From Brugia malayi (lineage: Eukaryota > Nematoda > Chromadorea > Rhabditida > Onchocercidae), in NCBI RefSeq assembly GCF_000002995.4, contig NW_025062476.1:11592501-11656500 (forward strand): a stretch of 64,000 nt of DNA, read 5' to 3'. Below, piece by piece: positions 25,201 through 37,580 of this stretch. Position 1 is the stretch's first letter, and each line of letters starts with the position of its first letter. The translations under genes were made by a program, and so were the position numbers. The notes beneath the pieces are model-generated. The model saw only the letters and a program-made list of their open reading frames with translations. It was not told the DNA's origin and made no database searches.

Positions 25201-28090
25201 ATTGATGACCTGTTGCATACACGTGATGAAATGATTCCTCAAATATCAAAACGTGGAGCGGTAACAGTTCAAGATTTATTTGATGTTCGTCCAATGACAT
25301 TACGTGGTGAAATTTTTGTCACTGATTCTGTTGTTTTAATTTAATGTGATTCTCTTTAACTTGACAGTTTCTCTTTTTTGAGTGATAATGTTTTTGTAAT
25401 TATTTATTGTATTCCTTAAAACATATTCATGAAATGTTATAATGTTATGATTTACTAAAAGAAGCCATAACTTATTGTACTTTAGAACTCATTATTAGAC
25501 AATATTCATTGCTATAAGCAAAAAATTAAAAATTAATTAAGGTTCAAACATTGGTTTTATGTAGAATTATGAAATTTGAAAAATCTTTTAATAAGAATTT
25601 ACGCGATTCATTTAATCTTCCAAATTGAAAAAAAGAAAAAAACATTTCATAAGAATTTGTTGCAGAATTTGCGAAAAATCCTATGTCAAATTTGGATGCA
25701 TGGATATCAGCACCGGAATATGATGAGCCACCACTTCAGTATAAAGATGCAATGCAGTTAGAACCAATGCAGGCGCCACCAATGCGAACGTTACATCATT
25801 TTTCAGATGGAAGAGAAACATTAACCGACTCTACATCACATGAATCCGTAAAAATTAATCTGCAAGATCTGGAACGACAAACTGTTACACCAGTGATGGA
25901 GAATATTGAGCAAGGACGACGAAATACCACTTCCACGGCACCTTTTGGTAGCACAGTATGTAGTAATAATTAATTATATTACATAATTTCTAAATTACTC
26001 ATGTAGGATATCAGCATTATTTCAACAATCAGTTCTCAACATTTCCCGTCAGATTAATTTAATAATTTTATGCCAGAACTGTTTTTTTTTTTTGACAGTA
26101 TCTTCTGAGAAAAAAAAAAGAACAAAAAATTGTAATACGTTAGAATTAGACATTTCAAGAGCATTTTTTTAGTACAATATTCCAAATACCTCCAAAGATT
26201 TTGCTTTAAATATTTCTTATTTGTTGATTGCAACTGTTATCATATGAATTGTTTCAAATGTCGAATCATTTCAGCGTACCACTACCGATCCTTCATCACA
26301 GCTTAGATCAGATGGTGGATTACCTGTTGCCTCTAGCGAAAATCGACTAGTTGATGAGAAAATGAAAATATCCGTGGCTACCATTTTTGAAAGAACTGCT
26401 GAAGAGGAGGTATAAATTCAAAAAATTAAAGGAAGAAAGAAAAAAAAATTGCGAATATCTAAGTAATTGCTATCAATTATTATGTTTCAAAAACTACCCA
26501 ATTATTTCAAACATATCATCTGATAATCATATAATTAGACGTTAGATATTTCTCTGTTTATGGCTATTCTATTTCGATTAATTTATTCGTACCTAAGATT
26601 ACACTAAATTCTGACCGCAATGAACTGGTCAATATTCAACGATTTTTTTTGCGCATGCTTAGATCTTCTAAAATAAGCATTCTGTAGTATTCTAATATCC
26701 AATTATTGCTACTTTCATATTACAATATGCTACTCAAATTGATAGCAATCGCTAATAAATTATAGAACTTTTGGAAAAGCAAGTCCTTTTCGGAAAGAAA
26801 AGTTTTACTAAAGTTCAATCTAAGTGTAGGAATTATCCTAGATATCTCATCTGCATAATTTATAATTGATAATATCACTTTTTAATTTGTAGCGTATGGA
26901 TGACAGTTTCACTTTGTTAGCGGAAAAACCTCGAGTGACAGATTTATTTTCAAATTTGACGATTGGTAAGTGTAACAGAATCTTTAATGTTGATCATTAT
27001 AGTAGATTTTTCTGCTTCATATTTATAATAAGTCACAAATTAGTCAGTTTTTTTTTTTTTTTCGACTTTAATTTATAATTTTTAGAATCTGAATTACGTG
27101 GGACGAAACTGGAAAGTAGCACTGAAAATATTCTTGTTGGTATGTTTTCTCATAATTGAAGTAAACCACATGTGTTAGTTATGGATTTATTCTAGTTATA
27201 TTAGTTATGGTTTTATTCTAGATTATTATGACTTAAAAGCATTAAATGTACATATTTATGAATTAAAAAGAAAAGAGTTATTATAGATGAGAGATATTCT
27301 GAATGTGAAATACGTCAAGAAGAATATCAAAATGAGCGGAATATTCCAAAGATCTCAGTGATGCAGGATCGATTTCAGTTGAAAGTTAGTAAGAGGAAAA
27401 GTACGTTGGAGACAGATGATAGTTCCCTTCCAAATTACTATCAAACACAGAGCGCTCATGATCTTTTTGGGTATTATTTTTATTTGTTAATACATAATGG
27501 CTTAAGGATACTTTTAGTTCAGTTAATTATAATATCATTGATAATCAGCTAAAATGAATTTCGGTTTTAGAATGAATTACATTAACATTCCTCAGATATT
27601 CTCTCAATTATCTAGGATTTCATTTCTGAACTCAAAGCTATTTTTAATAAATATAAATTGAAACTACATTTTAGATATAATGTTTTGCAGATTGATAACT
27701 GAATTTCTCAATTCTCACGAGGCTTCATCTCTATGTTTTTCGGAATTAATTCGTGGTCACACTGCGGTATTTGCAGCTAAAGCTTTTACAAATTTGTTGG
27801 GTGTGTTTTTATTTATTTAATTTTTGCTTTACAAATTATAATTATTGAACTGAAAGATTCTGAATGATTAATAATATCATTTCAAAGATAATATTATAAC
27901 ATTGTCCTGAATTTTGTCTACATTATTTATATGTTGGTTTTTGCTGATAGCGTCAGAGATTAAAAGATTTGCTTTCATATTTTTTTATTTCTTTTAAAAA
28001 ATAATAACAATTTTAGAGTTGTTGGCAAAGCAAAAAGTTAAGGTCGAACAGGAGGAAAATTTTGCCGAAATTGTCATTCGACTTCAATAA
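22237..28090 (+). CDS. rec-8: REC8-type meiotic cohesin kleisin, 17 exons
   Basis: Alpha-kleisin that closes the SMC1-SMC3 ring in meiotic sister-chromatid cohesion. Exons: 22237-22292, 22900-22971, 23144-23268, 23364-23421, 23580-23667, 23858-23988, 24324-24456, 24603-24719, 24998-25099, 25174-25306, 25666-25955, 26275-26409, 26893-26965, 27086-27139, 27287-27470, about 27692-27800, 28017-28090 (stop TAA). Phases join to about 644 residues. The N-terminal kleisin domain starts MFFIPSILMKRNEPLSVIW, in the position of MFYYPNVL..IW in vertebrate REC8. IKFSLYLLAQLSYGIALIVQ matches the FSLYLSAQLQIGVIRVY segment. Exons 9-10 carry the KKKRRKHGIIIDELTMF block (RKRKLIVD in RAD21). The C-terminal winged helix includes TAVFAAKAFTNLLELLAKQK and ends EIVIRLQ. 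REC8 is preferred over RAD21 from the N terminus. Separase sites were not assigned. Confidence 0.92.
22729..22810 (+). repeat. 41-bp tandem duplication in rec-8 intron 1
   Basis: Two copies of a 41-base unit containing TTTCAATTGATATTAGCTTA, at 22729-22769 and 22770-22810, apparently identical. Confidence 0.8.
24130..24286 (+). repeat. AT-rich tandem repeat with TTTCAG units in rec-8 intron 6
   Basis: Several units of (AATTAATTAATAAG)ATATTTCAGTAAAATT alternate with shorter ones lacking the CAG. ATATTTCAG matches the nematode 3' splice-site consensus. The true acceptor of exon 7 is TTTATTTATCAG at 24323, about 40 bases downstream, so the repeats are decoy-like acceptors. Confidence 0.75.
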
Positions 28091-29371
28091 ATTCACTTCT
28101 GAAGGCTGCTTATCTTGATTTTGTGAATAGTGCTCTAATACTTTGTTATTCCTTTTTTTTAAAAAAAAAAATGAAAAGAGTCACCTTGTAAGAATATTAA
28201 AATACCTTTATGTAAAAACATTTAAATATAAATGTCTAAGTTCTTTCCTTCTTTTACTATGGAATTATATTTCGCCGTTTTATACTTCATTGTCCTTTGT
28301 TAAATTGTATTGCATATGTTACTTTGTGAATATTTGATGATTATATTAATAGAAGATAGAAATCTTTGTATTTTTGTGAATATACGATGATATTAATGGA
28401 AGAAACTTGTTGCATAATTATGTAATTTTCTTTCTCTTCTAATCTGTACTTCTGTGCATAAAGTTTTTCAACTATATAATGTACATGAAACAAATTTGTT
28501 TCTGTTAAAGTTAAACTTTATTTTGTTTAAGATCTCTCCCTCCCCATCTATGTCATCTTTTTTGAGCACTTTGAATTTGAATTTGCATACTGAAAATGCA
28601 TTGCATGATTATATACATGATCACATTTGTTTTCTTCTTTCTAATCTAATATGCAAATTAATCCAATGCATTATTCTCAGCTGTGTATAATGAAATAATC
28701 ATTGTGTTAAATAAATTTTATCAAATATTTTCTATTTTATATCTAGTAATCAGATATAGTTCTAATACGAATTGAATAATCAAACATAGTTTTTGAACTA
28801 TCATAATCAGTTATCTTCTCTTTCAAGCATTATCAGTTTCAAACATTTGAAATTAATTATTTCGAAAGATTAACTGTACGAGAAAAAGATTAAAAAAACC
28901 AGACAGTCACATATTTCTACAAATTTACCAACTAAACGGAAAGTGCAATTTAAAATTAACCTATTTTAATCTTATGACATCTAAAAAATATTTGTGCATT
29001 ACTTTTGCGAACTAACAAATCCAATTTTTAAGTACTTTAGGACAAGGGAATGAATTTTAATGATATTTCATTTCAATAATTAAATTTTTAATAAAATGAT
29101 AATTTATAGCAAGAAAATTTTCTCCATTAATGATAATTTATCAGTGAAGAAATTTTATTTCATGAAATTATCATCGTAATTATCAATCGTTCATTCTTTC
29201 AGCAATCAATGTTCAATGTTCATTTGAAAAAATTTAATTGTATCGCAGAACAATGTGATCTTTGTACCGTAATGAACATTTTCAATGCAATCAATAATAC
29301 ATTTTGGTTAATTCTATCATTTAAAAAAGATTTTCTTTTATTTTTCTCTTCGAACAAAAAATTATTTTACT
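28091..29371. other. intergenic between rec-8 and ech-4
   Basis: About 1.3 kb separates two same-strand genes. AT-rich, with T runs and short ATAATTTAT repeats near 29095-29170. No extra gene is supported. The distance is too long for a typical nematode operon spacing. Confidence 0.45.
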
Positions 29372-32111
29372 ATGTTTATGAATTGTTCTTCGTTATTATC
29401 ATTGCATTTACAATCAACAAAATTCTTTGCACTACATAAAAATTTTTTTCGGTAAGTTTTTTTTTCATTTTTTTTTTCTTTTTTCTGAGATATTTCTTAC
29501 GCTAAATTATTTGTTAAATTACGATATATGTCATAAATAAGCGATCAATTAAATTATTAAATTTATCAATCGCTAGGGGAAAAAAATGATTTAAGTCTCA
29601 TGTAAATATTCTCGAAATATATTTGAGAGTTTTTTATTTTTAAAAAAAAGACATTTTGACTTTCATTTAAAATGTTGTCAATATTGTCAAGAAAGTGACA
29701 AAATATCTTAATTAGGTAGTAAAAGTAATAAAATCATATATTTTCTTAAGGATTTCTTAAGTTATTCTTAAGAATATTTGAATTGATAACTTACAATAAC
29801 TTTTTCTATTTTCTATTCTTTTTTTACTCTTTTTTTGTAGATTATTTATAATTAATTTTTCTTGATGGAAGAATATTTCATGAAAAGTTGCTAAATAATT
29901 TTTTCCCAATTTCTTTTGTTTTTTTTTTTTCATTTTAAAATGTGACATTTCTTTAAATTAAATTCATGAACTTCTTCTGTTAATTTGAAATTGAAATATA
30001 GATTGAAATCATGGGAAGCGGAATTTCAACAAGCCGTCGAAAAAGTGAAACAATTAGCGGAAAAACAAGATGTATCAACGAAACTGAAACTTTATGGCCT
30101 TTATAAACAAGTAATTCTGTTCGTAATAATATTTTATCATTATAAAAATATTATTTTTATTTTTTTAATTAAAATTTATTAATTCTTTAATTTCAAATAT
30201 TCATATAACAATGTCATATTTGAAAGGCAACAATTGGTGACATTGACAGTAAACGACCACTATTATTATCATCGTCACAAGCAAAATATGATAGTTGGAG
30301 AGAACTGAAAGGAAGATCAATGGTATTTCTTTTTAAATATTTATTAAATTCTATACTTTCTCAATTATTTCCTTTTTTGCATTTCGAATAAGCTATATAT
30401 ATTTGAAATTTGTAATTTTTTATCATAAATAAAATTGTAAATATTTAGGATGAAGCAAAAAAGATGTACATCGATTTAGTCAATAAACTATATACAATTG
30501 CAACGAAAACTTCATCTAAAATAGTTTTTGATGATCTAAAATCTATACCTGGTCTTGATATCATTATTGAAGATAAAATTTTATGGATAAAACTTAACAG
30601 ACCAAATAAACACAATGCGTTAACTTTAGAGGTAAGCAATCATCCTATGTATATTTTGAATAATTTGGTAAATTGATTATGAAATTAATTAAGTTTAAAC
30701 AATTAAGTAAAGTTGATAAATAGTGCAAAGATGTATGTAAAATCAACGCATTTTAAATATTATAACAGTGCATAAAAAATTAGTTAAATATCGAAAAAGA
30801 TTATTGATATTAATGATTTGATTTCGAATTTAAAAAATAAAATTTAGATGTATGATGGTATTACGAATGCCCTGAATTATGCAAATGAAACTGATACGAT
30901 GGTGACTGCATTTATCGGTAGGTAATTTTGCCATGTAGCATTCAACATAGCACTATTTTCATCTCCAAGCATTCCTCAAATTTCAAACATCTTTGTCAAT
31001 TTTATTTTGTTAGAAATTGCTGCATTCTAGGAACTAAAAGTTTTAATTGACAGGATCAGGCCAGTATTTTTGTAGCGGTAACGATTTATCAAATTTCACT
31101 GAAGTCACTGGTCTCGAGGACATACCACGTATGATTTCTAAAACAAGTCAAATACTCAGTTCATACGTTGCTGCTTATATTAACCATAAAAAAGCCTTAG
31201 TCGCACTGATAAATGGTCCTGCAATTGGTATTGCTGTTACTGTATTACCTTTATTTGACTTAGTTCTTGCTTCTGATAAGGTTTGTTGAAAATTAACCTT
31301 CTTTTTCATTTTAACAACTGTTTTTCTTTCTTTTTTTTTTTTTTTTTTTATTACTACCATTATTATTTAAGGAAATTTTCACCTGAATATAAATCAAAAT
31401 TTTAGGCAATATTCAGTACACCGTTCACAATTTTGGGACAATCTCCGGAAGGTTGTTCATCGTATACATTCCCAATGATAATGGGACACAGTAAGGTTGG
31501 TAATGATATAAACAATAAGTTAATAAGCCAATAAATAAGTGATTTTACAACAAACATGAATGAAAAATGATTTCAAATTATATCATAACTCAAGATTATT
31601 ATCAAATAACTATATTATCAAATAACTATATGACAAAACTACAAACTTTTGCCTCACAATAAATGATATAAATTGAAGTAAATTCATTTCAAATTATATC
31701 ATAACTCAAGATTATTATCAAATAACTATATGACAAAACTACAAACTTTTGCCTCACAATAAATGATATAAATTGAAGTAAATTCACCACATATTTTTTA
31801 TCCTCAAATTATTTCAGGCATCAGAACTTTTAATTTTTGATAAAAAATTAACCGCCCAAGAAGCATATGAGCGAAACCTGGTATGTCAAGTGATGCCATC
31901 ATTCACCTTTCGAGAAGAGGCAGAAATTTATGTGCGAAAGATATCCCAATTGCCACCTGAATCACTAATCTGTAACAAAGAATTACTTCGAAACATACAT
32001 CGTGAGGCACTTCTTGCACAAAACGAACGTGAAGTTTCTCTTCTTATGCAGCGTTTTCAAAGTGGGGAATGTATGAATGCAATACAACAATTTCTGATGA
32101 GAAAAAAATGA
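29372..32111 (+). CDS. ech-4: ACBP-domain enoyl-CoA delta isomerase 2 (ECI2), mitochondrial, 8 exons
   Basis: Delta3,delta2-enoyl-CoA isomerase that moves double bonds of unsaturated fatty acyl-CoAs for beta-oxidation. Exons: 29372-29451, 30002-30110, 30227-30322, 30449-30631, 30848-30917, 31054-31280, 31406-31495, 31818-32111 (TGA); 382 residues. Exon 1 gives a mitochondrial presequence-like N terminus rich in Ser/Leu/Lys without acidic residues (starts [14 protein letters not shown]), joined in phase to the ACBP domain ([39 protein letters not shown]). The crotonase domain follows: [37 protein letters not shown], then [13 protein letters not shown], where the Glu is the expected catalytic acid/base. 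The C terminus is RKK with no SKL-type signal, unlike human ECI2, so mitochondrial location is inferred. Domain order and length match ECI2 and C. elegans ECH-4. Confidence 0.94.
31571..31786 (+). repeat. about 100-bp tandem duplication in ech-4 intron 7
   Basis: Copy 1 (31571-31686) and copy 2 (31687-31786) are the same sequence, except that copy 1 has an extra 16-base ATTATCAAATAACTAT unit. It is a recent duplication lying just before the last exon. Confidence 0.9.
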
Positions 32112-32773
32112 TATTTTTAAGATTTTTTTTTCAGAATACGAATCTTATTTCAAATTTATAGCTTAAAAATTAAAGTAAATAAGGGATTTGAATGTTTATC
32201 TGAAGCAAGCATATTTAATACAGTTTTTCTGGGACAGTTCCTTACGAAAGAATCAGAAATAGAAAATCTGGCCAAACTTCGGCATAACTTCAACATGAAT
32301 AAGCATCGGCATAACTTTCCCGAATGTAAGAAATGAAGAAAAAAAATGAAACAACTAAATATATAAAACAGTTTCCCTACTCTATTCTGGTAAATTATTT
32401 ACAAAAAACAAGGCGATCCGTGTTTTTCTCAAATTTCCAAAAGATTCTGTATATTCCTTTAAAAAAATCTGATTTTATAATAGAATCCATCTTTCGATCA
32501 AATTTTTTTTCGTTTTTTTTTTGTAATATTTTTTATTTTTTTTACCAGAATTTTTGTAATATTTTTTTACCAGATATTATAATCTAAAAGAATGTTTTGT
32601 AAAAGAAATGCATTAGGAAGGATAATCATAAACAATTTTAGCAACTCAACGTCAAAAATGCTCGTTCCAATAAATATTTTGTGCTTAATAAATATGTTCC
32701 TTACATCACCTAATGTTTGACGAGAACGTTTCTCTGAATGTTTATAGGAACTGCCAAAATCGATCATTCTGAA
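32112..32773. other. convergent intergenic spacer (ech-4 / Tudor-like gene)
   Basis: About 660 bases separate two convergent stop codons. T-rich, with a short duplicated CGGCATAACTT near 32280-32318. It presumably holds both 3' UTRs. Confidence 0.45.
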
Positions 32774-35423
32774 CTAGCTTCTCCTTTCTGCATCATTTGT
32801 AGCAGTAGCAATACGATCATTTTTTAGAAGATTGATACACGTCTGTGTTTCACAATCTTTTGTGGCACCATCTAGCAAAATCATTTTTTGATCAGCACAT
32901 TTATCGCAAGCAGGAATTCGTATCACAATGTATTGTGGTTCCTGGAATGTTTGTAAATGAATTTTTAAAAAATCGTTTGAAATCTAACGTTCAAAAAACA
33001 TAAAAAACTAAAGTAAGAGATGAGAATCTGCATGATGTTTATTATGCTGCTGCAATGTAACCACAACTCTTACAAAATTATACCACTTCGTTTTTGGATT
33101 ACTTTTCTCCATTTATGATTTGCCTATTCATCATGTAGAATTATTACTTATATGGAGTTCAGTTAGTTACTTTTTCAATTACGAACAGTTACTTTTCATA
33201 GCTTTAACATAATTACATTTAGGAATTAAAGAAATCAGCGAATTTTAGAATTATGATAATAATATCAGGAAAGAAAAAAACCTTCTGATAAACTTTCCGA
33301 TCGCATACAACACAGCAAAAATTTGGCTCTTCCTGCTTATGACAACCATTCGCTGGAGTAACTTTAATACCTGGAACTAACCATCAATTTCAAATTTAAA
33401 AGACAAAAAAATGAGCATCAAATAGAAGATACACACCTGGAATCTGGGAAATGCATCTTCGGCCATTAATAGTTTTTGATATAGTATCTTCACCAACACC
33501 TTCAGAAGATAAAGTTCTAGCTCTTTCACTATATGATTCATGATCATTACGTTTCCCAGGACCTTCGTCTAAAAAAGCAATTTACCATAGGTGATCTCCA
33601 ACTTTAATAAAACAGAAGATATTGAAAATAAGAATTGTGTTAAAATTATGGAAGCTTACCATGAAGCAATCGCATTTCATCTTCACTAACCCACTCGAAA
33701 TGGCCATCACTGAACTGCACTTTATATCCTCCACTTTGCCTACAGTACTTAATTGTAGCCGAATATATTTTACCATCTCGTTTAATTTCAACTTCAGTGC
33801 CTATTAAAGATAGTTGTGATTCAGCATGGTGATCTTCTGAAACAATTATCATTAGCACCCTTATTTTTCAAATAAAACAAAATTTTTTTTTTTTTTTTTT
33901 TAAACTAAAATGCAGGAAAAAACAAATTCAGACGATTGGTGAAACCAATTTCGATAACACAGCAATAAAGTAAACTCAATAAAATCCAATAAATAAAAAT
34001 ACTAAAATTTTACCACTGACAAGAACTGTTTTTGAAGCACTAGATGTTGGCGGTTCCACTGAAGTATTCTGAAATGACTGATTATTTAATTTCTTAGTTA
34101 AATGTGAATACAAATCCTAAGGAAATATTTTTTGAGAATAAAAAAATACAGGTAAAAAATTTGGTGAAAATTCCACACAGCCAACATCTTCCATTCTTCG
34201 CTTTTTTGTTGTCACCACTTCATTTCTGCAAATGACATATTTTCACTTCAATCTCCGATTCAAAAAGCAAAAATGCACCTTTGAAAATAGTAAACCCTTC
34301 CCTCACAATAGAATTTATTTCTTAAACTGTATACTTCGGTTTTTTTTTTTTTTAATTATACATTTAAATCCTTAAGCAATAGGGTTTATCACAGCAGACC
34401 GATATAAAACACAGCAAACAGATATATAAAAGTTTACGATTCCATGGCCATCTGAATGATTCGTTGCAAAGTTTCGTCAGTTAAATTGTCAACATCAATA
34501 TTGTGCAACGCTAAGTCCCTCGGTGTAAACTGAAATTTCAAATGTACCGTAAGATGTTAATAAATAATAGCGATAAGATTCAAAATAAACATTAATTTTG
34601 TGATATTTCTCAATCATTAGATCTTAAACTATTGAAGCATTACGCAAAATCAATTAAGTGGATTAAAGTCTTGGTAAAGTTAGTTAAAAATAATTATTTA
34701 ATGAATAATGGAACTGAAGAACATACAAAATATTCCTTCTGAAGTGTAGCATCCGTAAGTTTCAATGAGCCATCATCCAGAATATACAATGTTAAACGAT
34801 CTCCAGCATCGGATGAAGAACTGGGCATACCATTAGAATAAGAAGAATGCGGTATATCAATATGTTCATGTTTTAACTCATTCTGTTGAGTTGCACCATT
34901 TGGTTCAATCAGAGACATAATTGTATTTATTTGATCTTCTGTTAATTCACCTGAATTCTCTATATCTATACCGGCTACCTCCAACACTTCCAATGGAACC
35001 TGAAATATGCTGAAATTTTCTTAAGCTCAAAAATTTCAATTTAAATTTTGAATCTAACAAGCTCTAATTTCACTTAGAGCTTGTTAGATGAATTGCTGAG
35101 ACACGTCATATTAATTACGAATTTCAAGGAATGACTTAAGAATATATAGAACTAATAAAAGTACATTAATTATCGCAGGCAACGCTCCATAACGCATATA
35201 GAGATGTGTTACCATAAATAAAGTACTATAATTTTTTTTTAAATTTGTTGCTTACAATAAGAGGACGTACTGCAGTATAACTCATTCCTGAAGCATCAAT
35301 ATCTTGATGTTGTTGTACTGGTTCATGATGATCATCAATTCCATCAGCTGTGACAAGTTCCACTGAACTTCTGTCTAAATTATCAGCTTCCGGAATGATT
35401 ACCGAATTATCATGGGATGTCAT
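32774..35423 (-). CDS. unrecognised nuclear-type protein with Tudor-like domain and Cys4 zinc module, 9 coding exons
   Basis: Exons, 5' to 3' on minus: 35423-35256, 34999-34727, 34529-34438, 34225-34150, 34068-34014, 33836-33660, 33568-33437, 33370-33282, 32941-32774 (TAG). Phases join to 409 residues. The first about 175 residues are acidic and contain two similar helical segments (PLEVLEVAGIDIENSGELTE and FTPRDLALHNIDVDNLTDE). A basic KKRRMED patch follows. Residues about 230-278 form a Tudor/chromo-barrel-like fold (GTEVEIKRDGKIYSATIKYC, VQFSDGHFEWV). The C terminus has CCVVC and CDKC pairs about 15 residues apart, a likely zinc site. An in-frame stop follows MAMES if the donor at 34437 is skipped, giving a short isoform. 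The donor GTAAGT at 36213-36218 and acceptor TTTCAG ending at 35459 suggest a 5' UTR exon. Chromatin reader is only an inference; I know no orthologue. Confidence 0.8.
35052..35089 (-). other. perfect 15-bp stem hairpin inside intron 1 of the Tudor-like gene
   Basis: ATCTAACAAGCTCTA and its exact reverse complement are separated by an 8-base loop. No A/T homopolymer explains it, and both arms include the GAGCTTG/CAAGCTC core. Confidence 0.85.
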
Positions 35424-37580
35424 CAATATAAATAACCACTAATTACAGGCCAATGTACCTGAAATTGTCGTTAGTATAATTTATTACTATAATGGCATGA
35501 AGTTACAATTAGGAATAACATCTAGCAATTAAAAGAATGAACAAATCAAAGTTCATAAATTTGAGAACTATAGCGCTTAACAGGGAAGCAATTTCGTAAA
35601 CTATAAAAATATCTGATGGTTAAATATGAAACCAAACGTTAATTGCACAAAATAACAAATATTAAGTACATAATCATATGAATAATCTCTCTTCAAAAAC
35701 CATACCATCTCTTTACGTATACATTTCTTCCTCTAAATATTACCCCAACAAAACATACGAATATTCTAGAAGAGGATGAAATACCGTTTTTTTTAAAAAA
35801 GCTGACTTCATAAATAACAAATCAGTGCTTTTTTTTAAAAGAGCTATATGGAACATTCCGCTAATAAAATATTCCATTTTACGCTACTAACATTACTACA
35901 CATACTAGCACTACAGCACTGCAATTAGAATTTAACAATTAATCTAGCAAAATTTTTAATCTTTCTCATTTCACCTACATTTCACTTAATTTAAACTGAG
36001 AATACAAATCTTTAGAAAGCTGTATTCAGTAGTGTTTAATTTTCCAGAAAATTTTCCGGAAATCAAGTATAGTCATTATTTAATGCTATTCATAAGTTGA
36101 GCATTCTAAGCAGTACAACTGATAATTACATAATTTGATATATTCATTATAACCGTACACCACATAACGAAACAGACTCAGCCGTCAAATTTCGTCAGGT
36201 AGTAACCGGATGACTTACGTTAATGTGCGCGGGAATGGTTGCCGCGGTGGATTTGTCCCGGAATACACTGAAGACTGGTAACCAGTCTATACAATCATAA
36301 CTTTTCCATGAAATCATTAGTTTGTACTAACTATCGAATTAATATGATTTTCCCGGTCTTTCGTGTAATAATACATTACGTATAATTTCCGGAAAAAAGA
36401 CTTTTCCGTTTACGGGAAAAATGACATTTCATTTGCTATTAAATTACTTTCGTTAGTCCACGGAAAAGTTCACTCTATTTGTTATTAAGCTATTTACGTG
36501 TCCATGAAAAAGTTCATGTCATTTGATATTAAATTATTTTTCGGTGGAAAGATGATTGAAATCTTGAAATGGTACCTCATGCATATATACGAATATCAGT
36601 TTAGCTGGAAAGAAAGAAACATTGTAAGCGGACCAGTTGCGTTACACGCCATAACCTGAAATGACACGCTGATGCCAATCTATATTATATCCCCTAGTTA
36701 ATTCCTCAAATCCTTTATAAACATAATATAGGATGCATTGAATAGTGGTTTGTATATTATAAGAGAATATGCATAATAATGCATGCTTTCTGCAGGCATG
36801 CATGTATGTATGTTTGTGGGTCTGTCTACGCACATCTGCATGCACGTTATGTACTTTAAAGTGCAGTCTTGTAATGAAGAGTAAAAGGTGAGAGTGATTC
36901 TCTATGTCTGTGCGTCTGTTTGCGCGCGTGCGTGCATTTGAGTGCACTTGTCCTTCTCTTTCGTTATATTTGTTCGCGCTAGCGTGCCTACTCTTCCGTC
37001 CATAGAGCACTTCCTCTGTCACATCTCCTCTTCACTTCTTTCAATTAGTTACTTCAAGTGATCTTTTGTTTTCGAAAATATTTCATATGATATTCCAGTG
37101 TTTTTCGGTTCATTTTGTTGTTTTTATGCGTTCAGACATTTGCGCATGTCATACGTATCAAGGTATTACCTTACATGCAATCATATATAAATCTGATAGT
37201 CTGAATCTTAGCTATATGAGATTATAACAGATTTGTTCATGTTATCGCTAGTGAAAGATTCTTGTTATTCGATTATTCCTCGTTAATGAACCTCCTAATA
37301 TCATGGTCTTCTAAAGTATACTTGAAGCAAAACATCGATGCTTCCAAATTATGCGTTCAAATCCTATGTTTTAAGATGTTTTTTGCTTCCTGTAAAATGC
37401 CTGTAACTTTACTTCAGTCGACATAACAATGTAATACGCTGTTTTACGTGTTCTGTATTCCAGTCAGTAGTTGCTAGATATGAAGTTGAATGTTTCGCTC
37501 TTTCATTTCTTCATTATTATATTGCAATCATTTAATCTAGTACATGTAACGACAAAATTATTTTAAGTCTATAAAAAGTG
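35424..37580. promoter_or_regulatory. divergent intergenic/promoter region (Tudor-like gene / sdhb-1)
   Basis: About 2.2 kb between two divergently oriented start codons. It includes a minus-strand donor GTAAGT (36213-36218) that would end a noncoding first exon. Around 36215-36265 there is a small GC-richer patch containing GTGCGCGGGAATGG, and at 36780-36850 an alternating GCATGCATGTATGTATG stretch. Promoter function is inferred from layout alone. The open minus frame at 36642-37022 is rejected. Confidence 0.5.
36400..36548 (+). repeat. about 50-bp imperfect triple repeat upstream of sdhb-1
   Basis: Three diverged units each contain (C/G)GGAAAA(A/G)T(G/T).. followed by ATTTG(C/T/A)TATTAA(A/G)(T/C)TA and a CGT/CGG stretch. 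It lies between the divergent genes. Confidence 0.6.

Noticed and set aside
36642..37022. 126-codon minus-strand frame rich in His/Arg/Thr
   Set aside because: Arises from alternating GCATGC/TATG sequence; no domain, no splice support.
37340..37375. GTTCAAATCC word suggesting a tRNA T-arm
   Set aside because: No acceptor stem, D-arm or anticodon arm can be folded around it.
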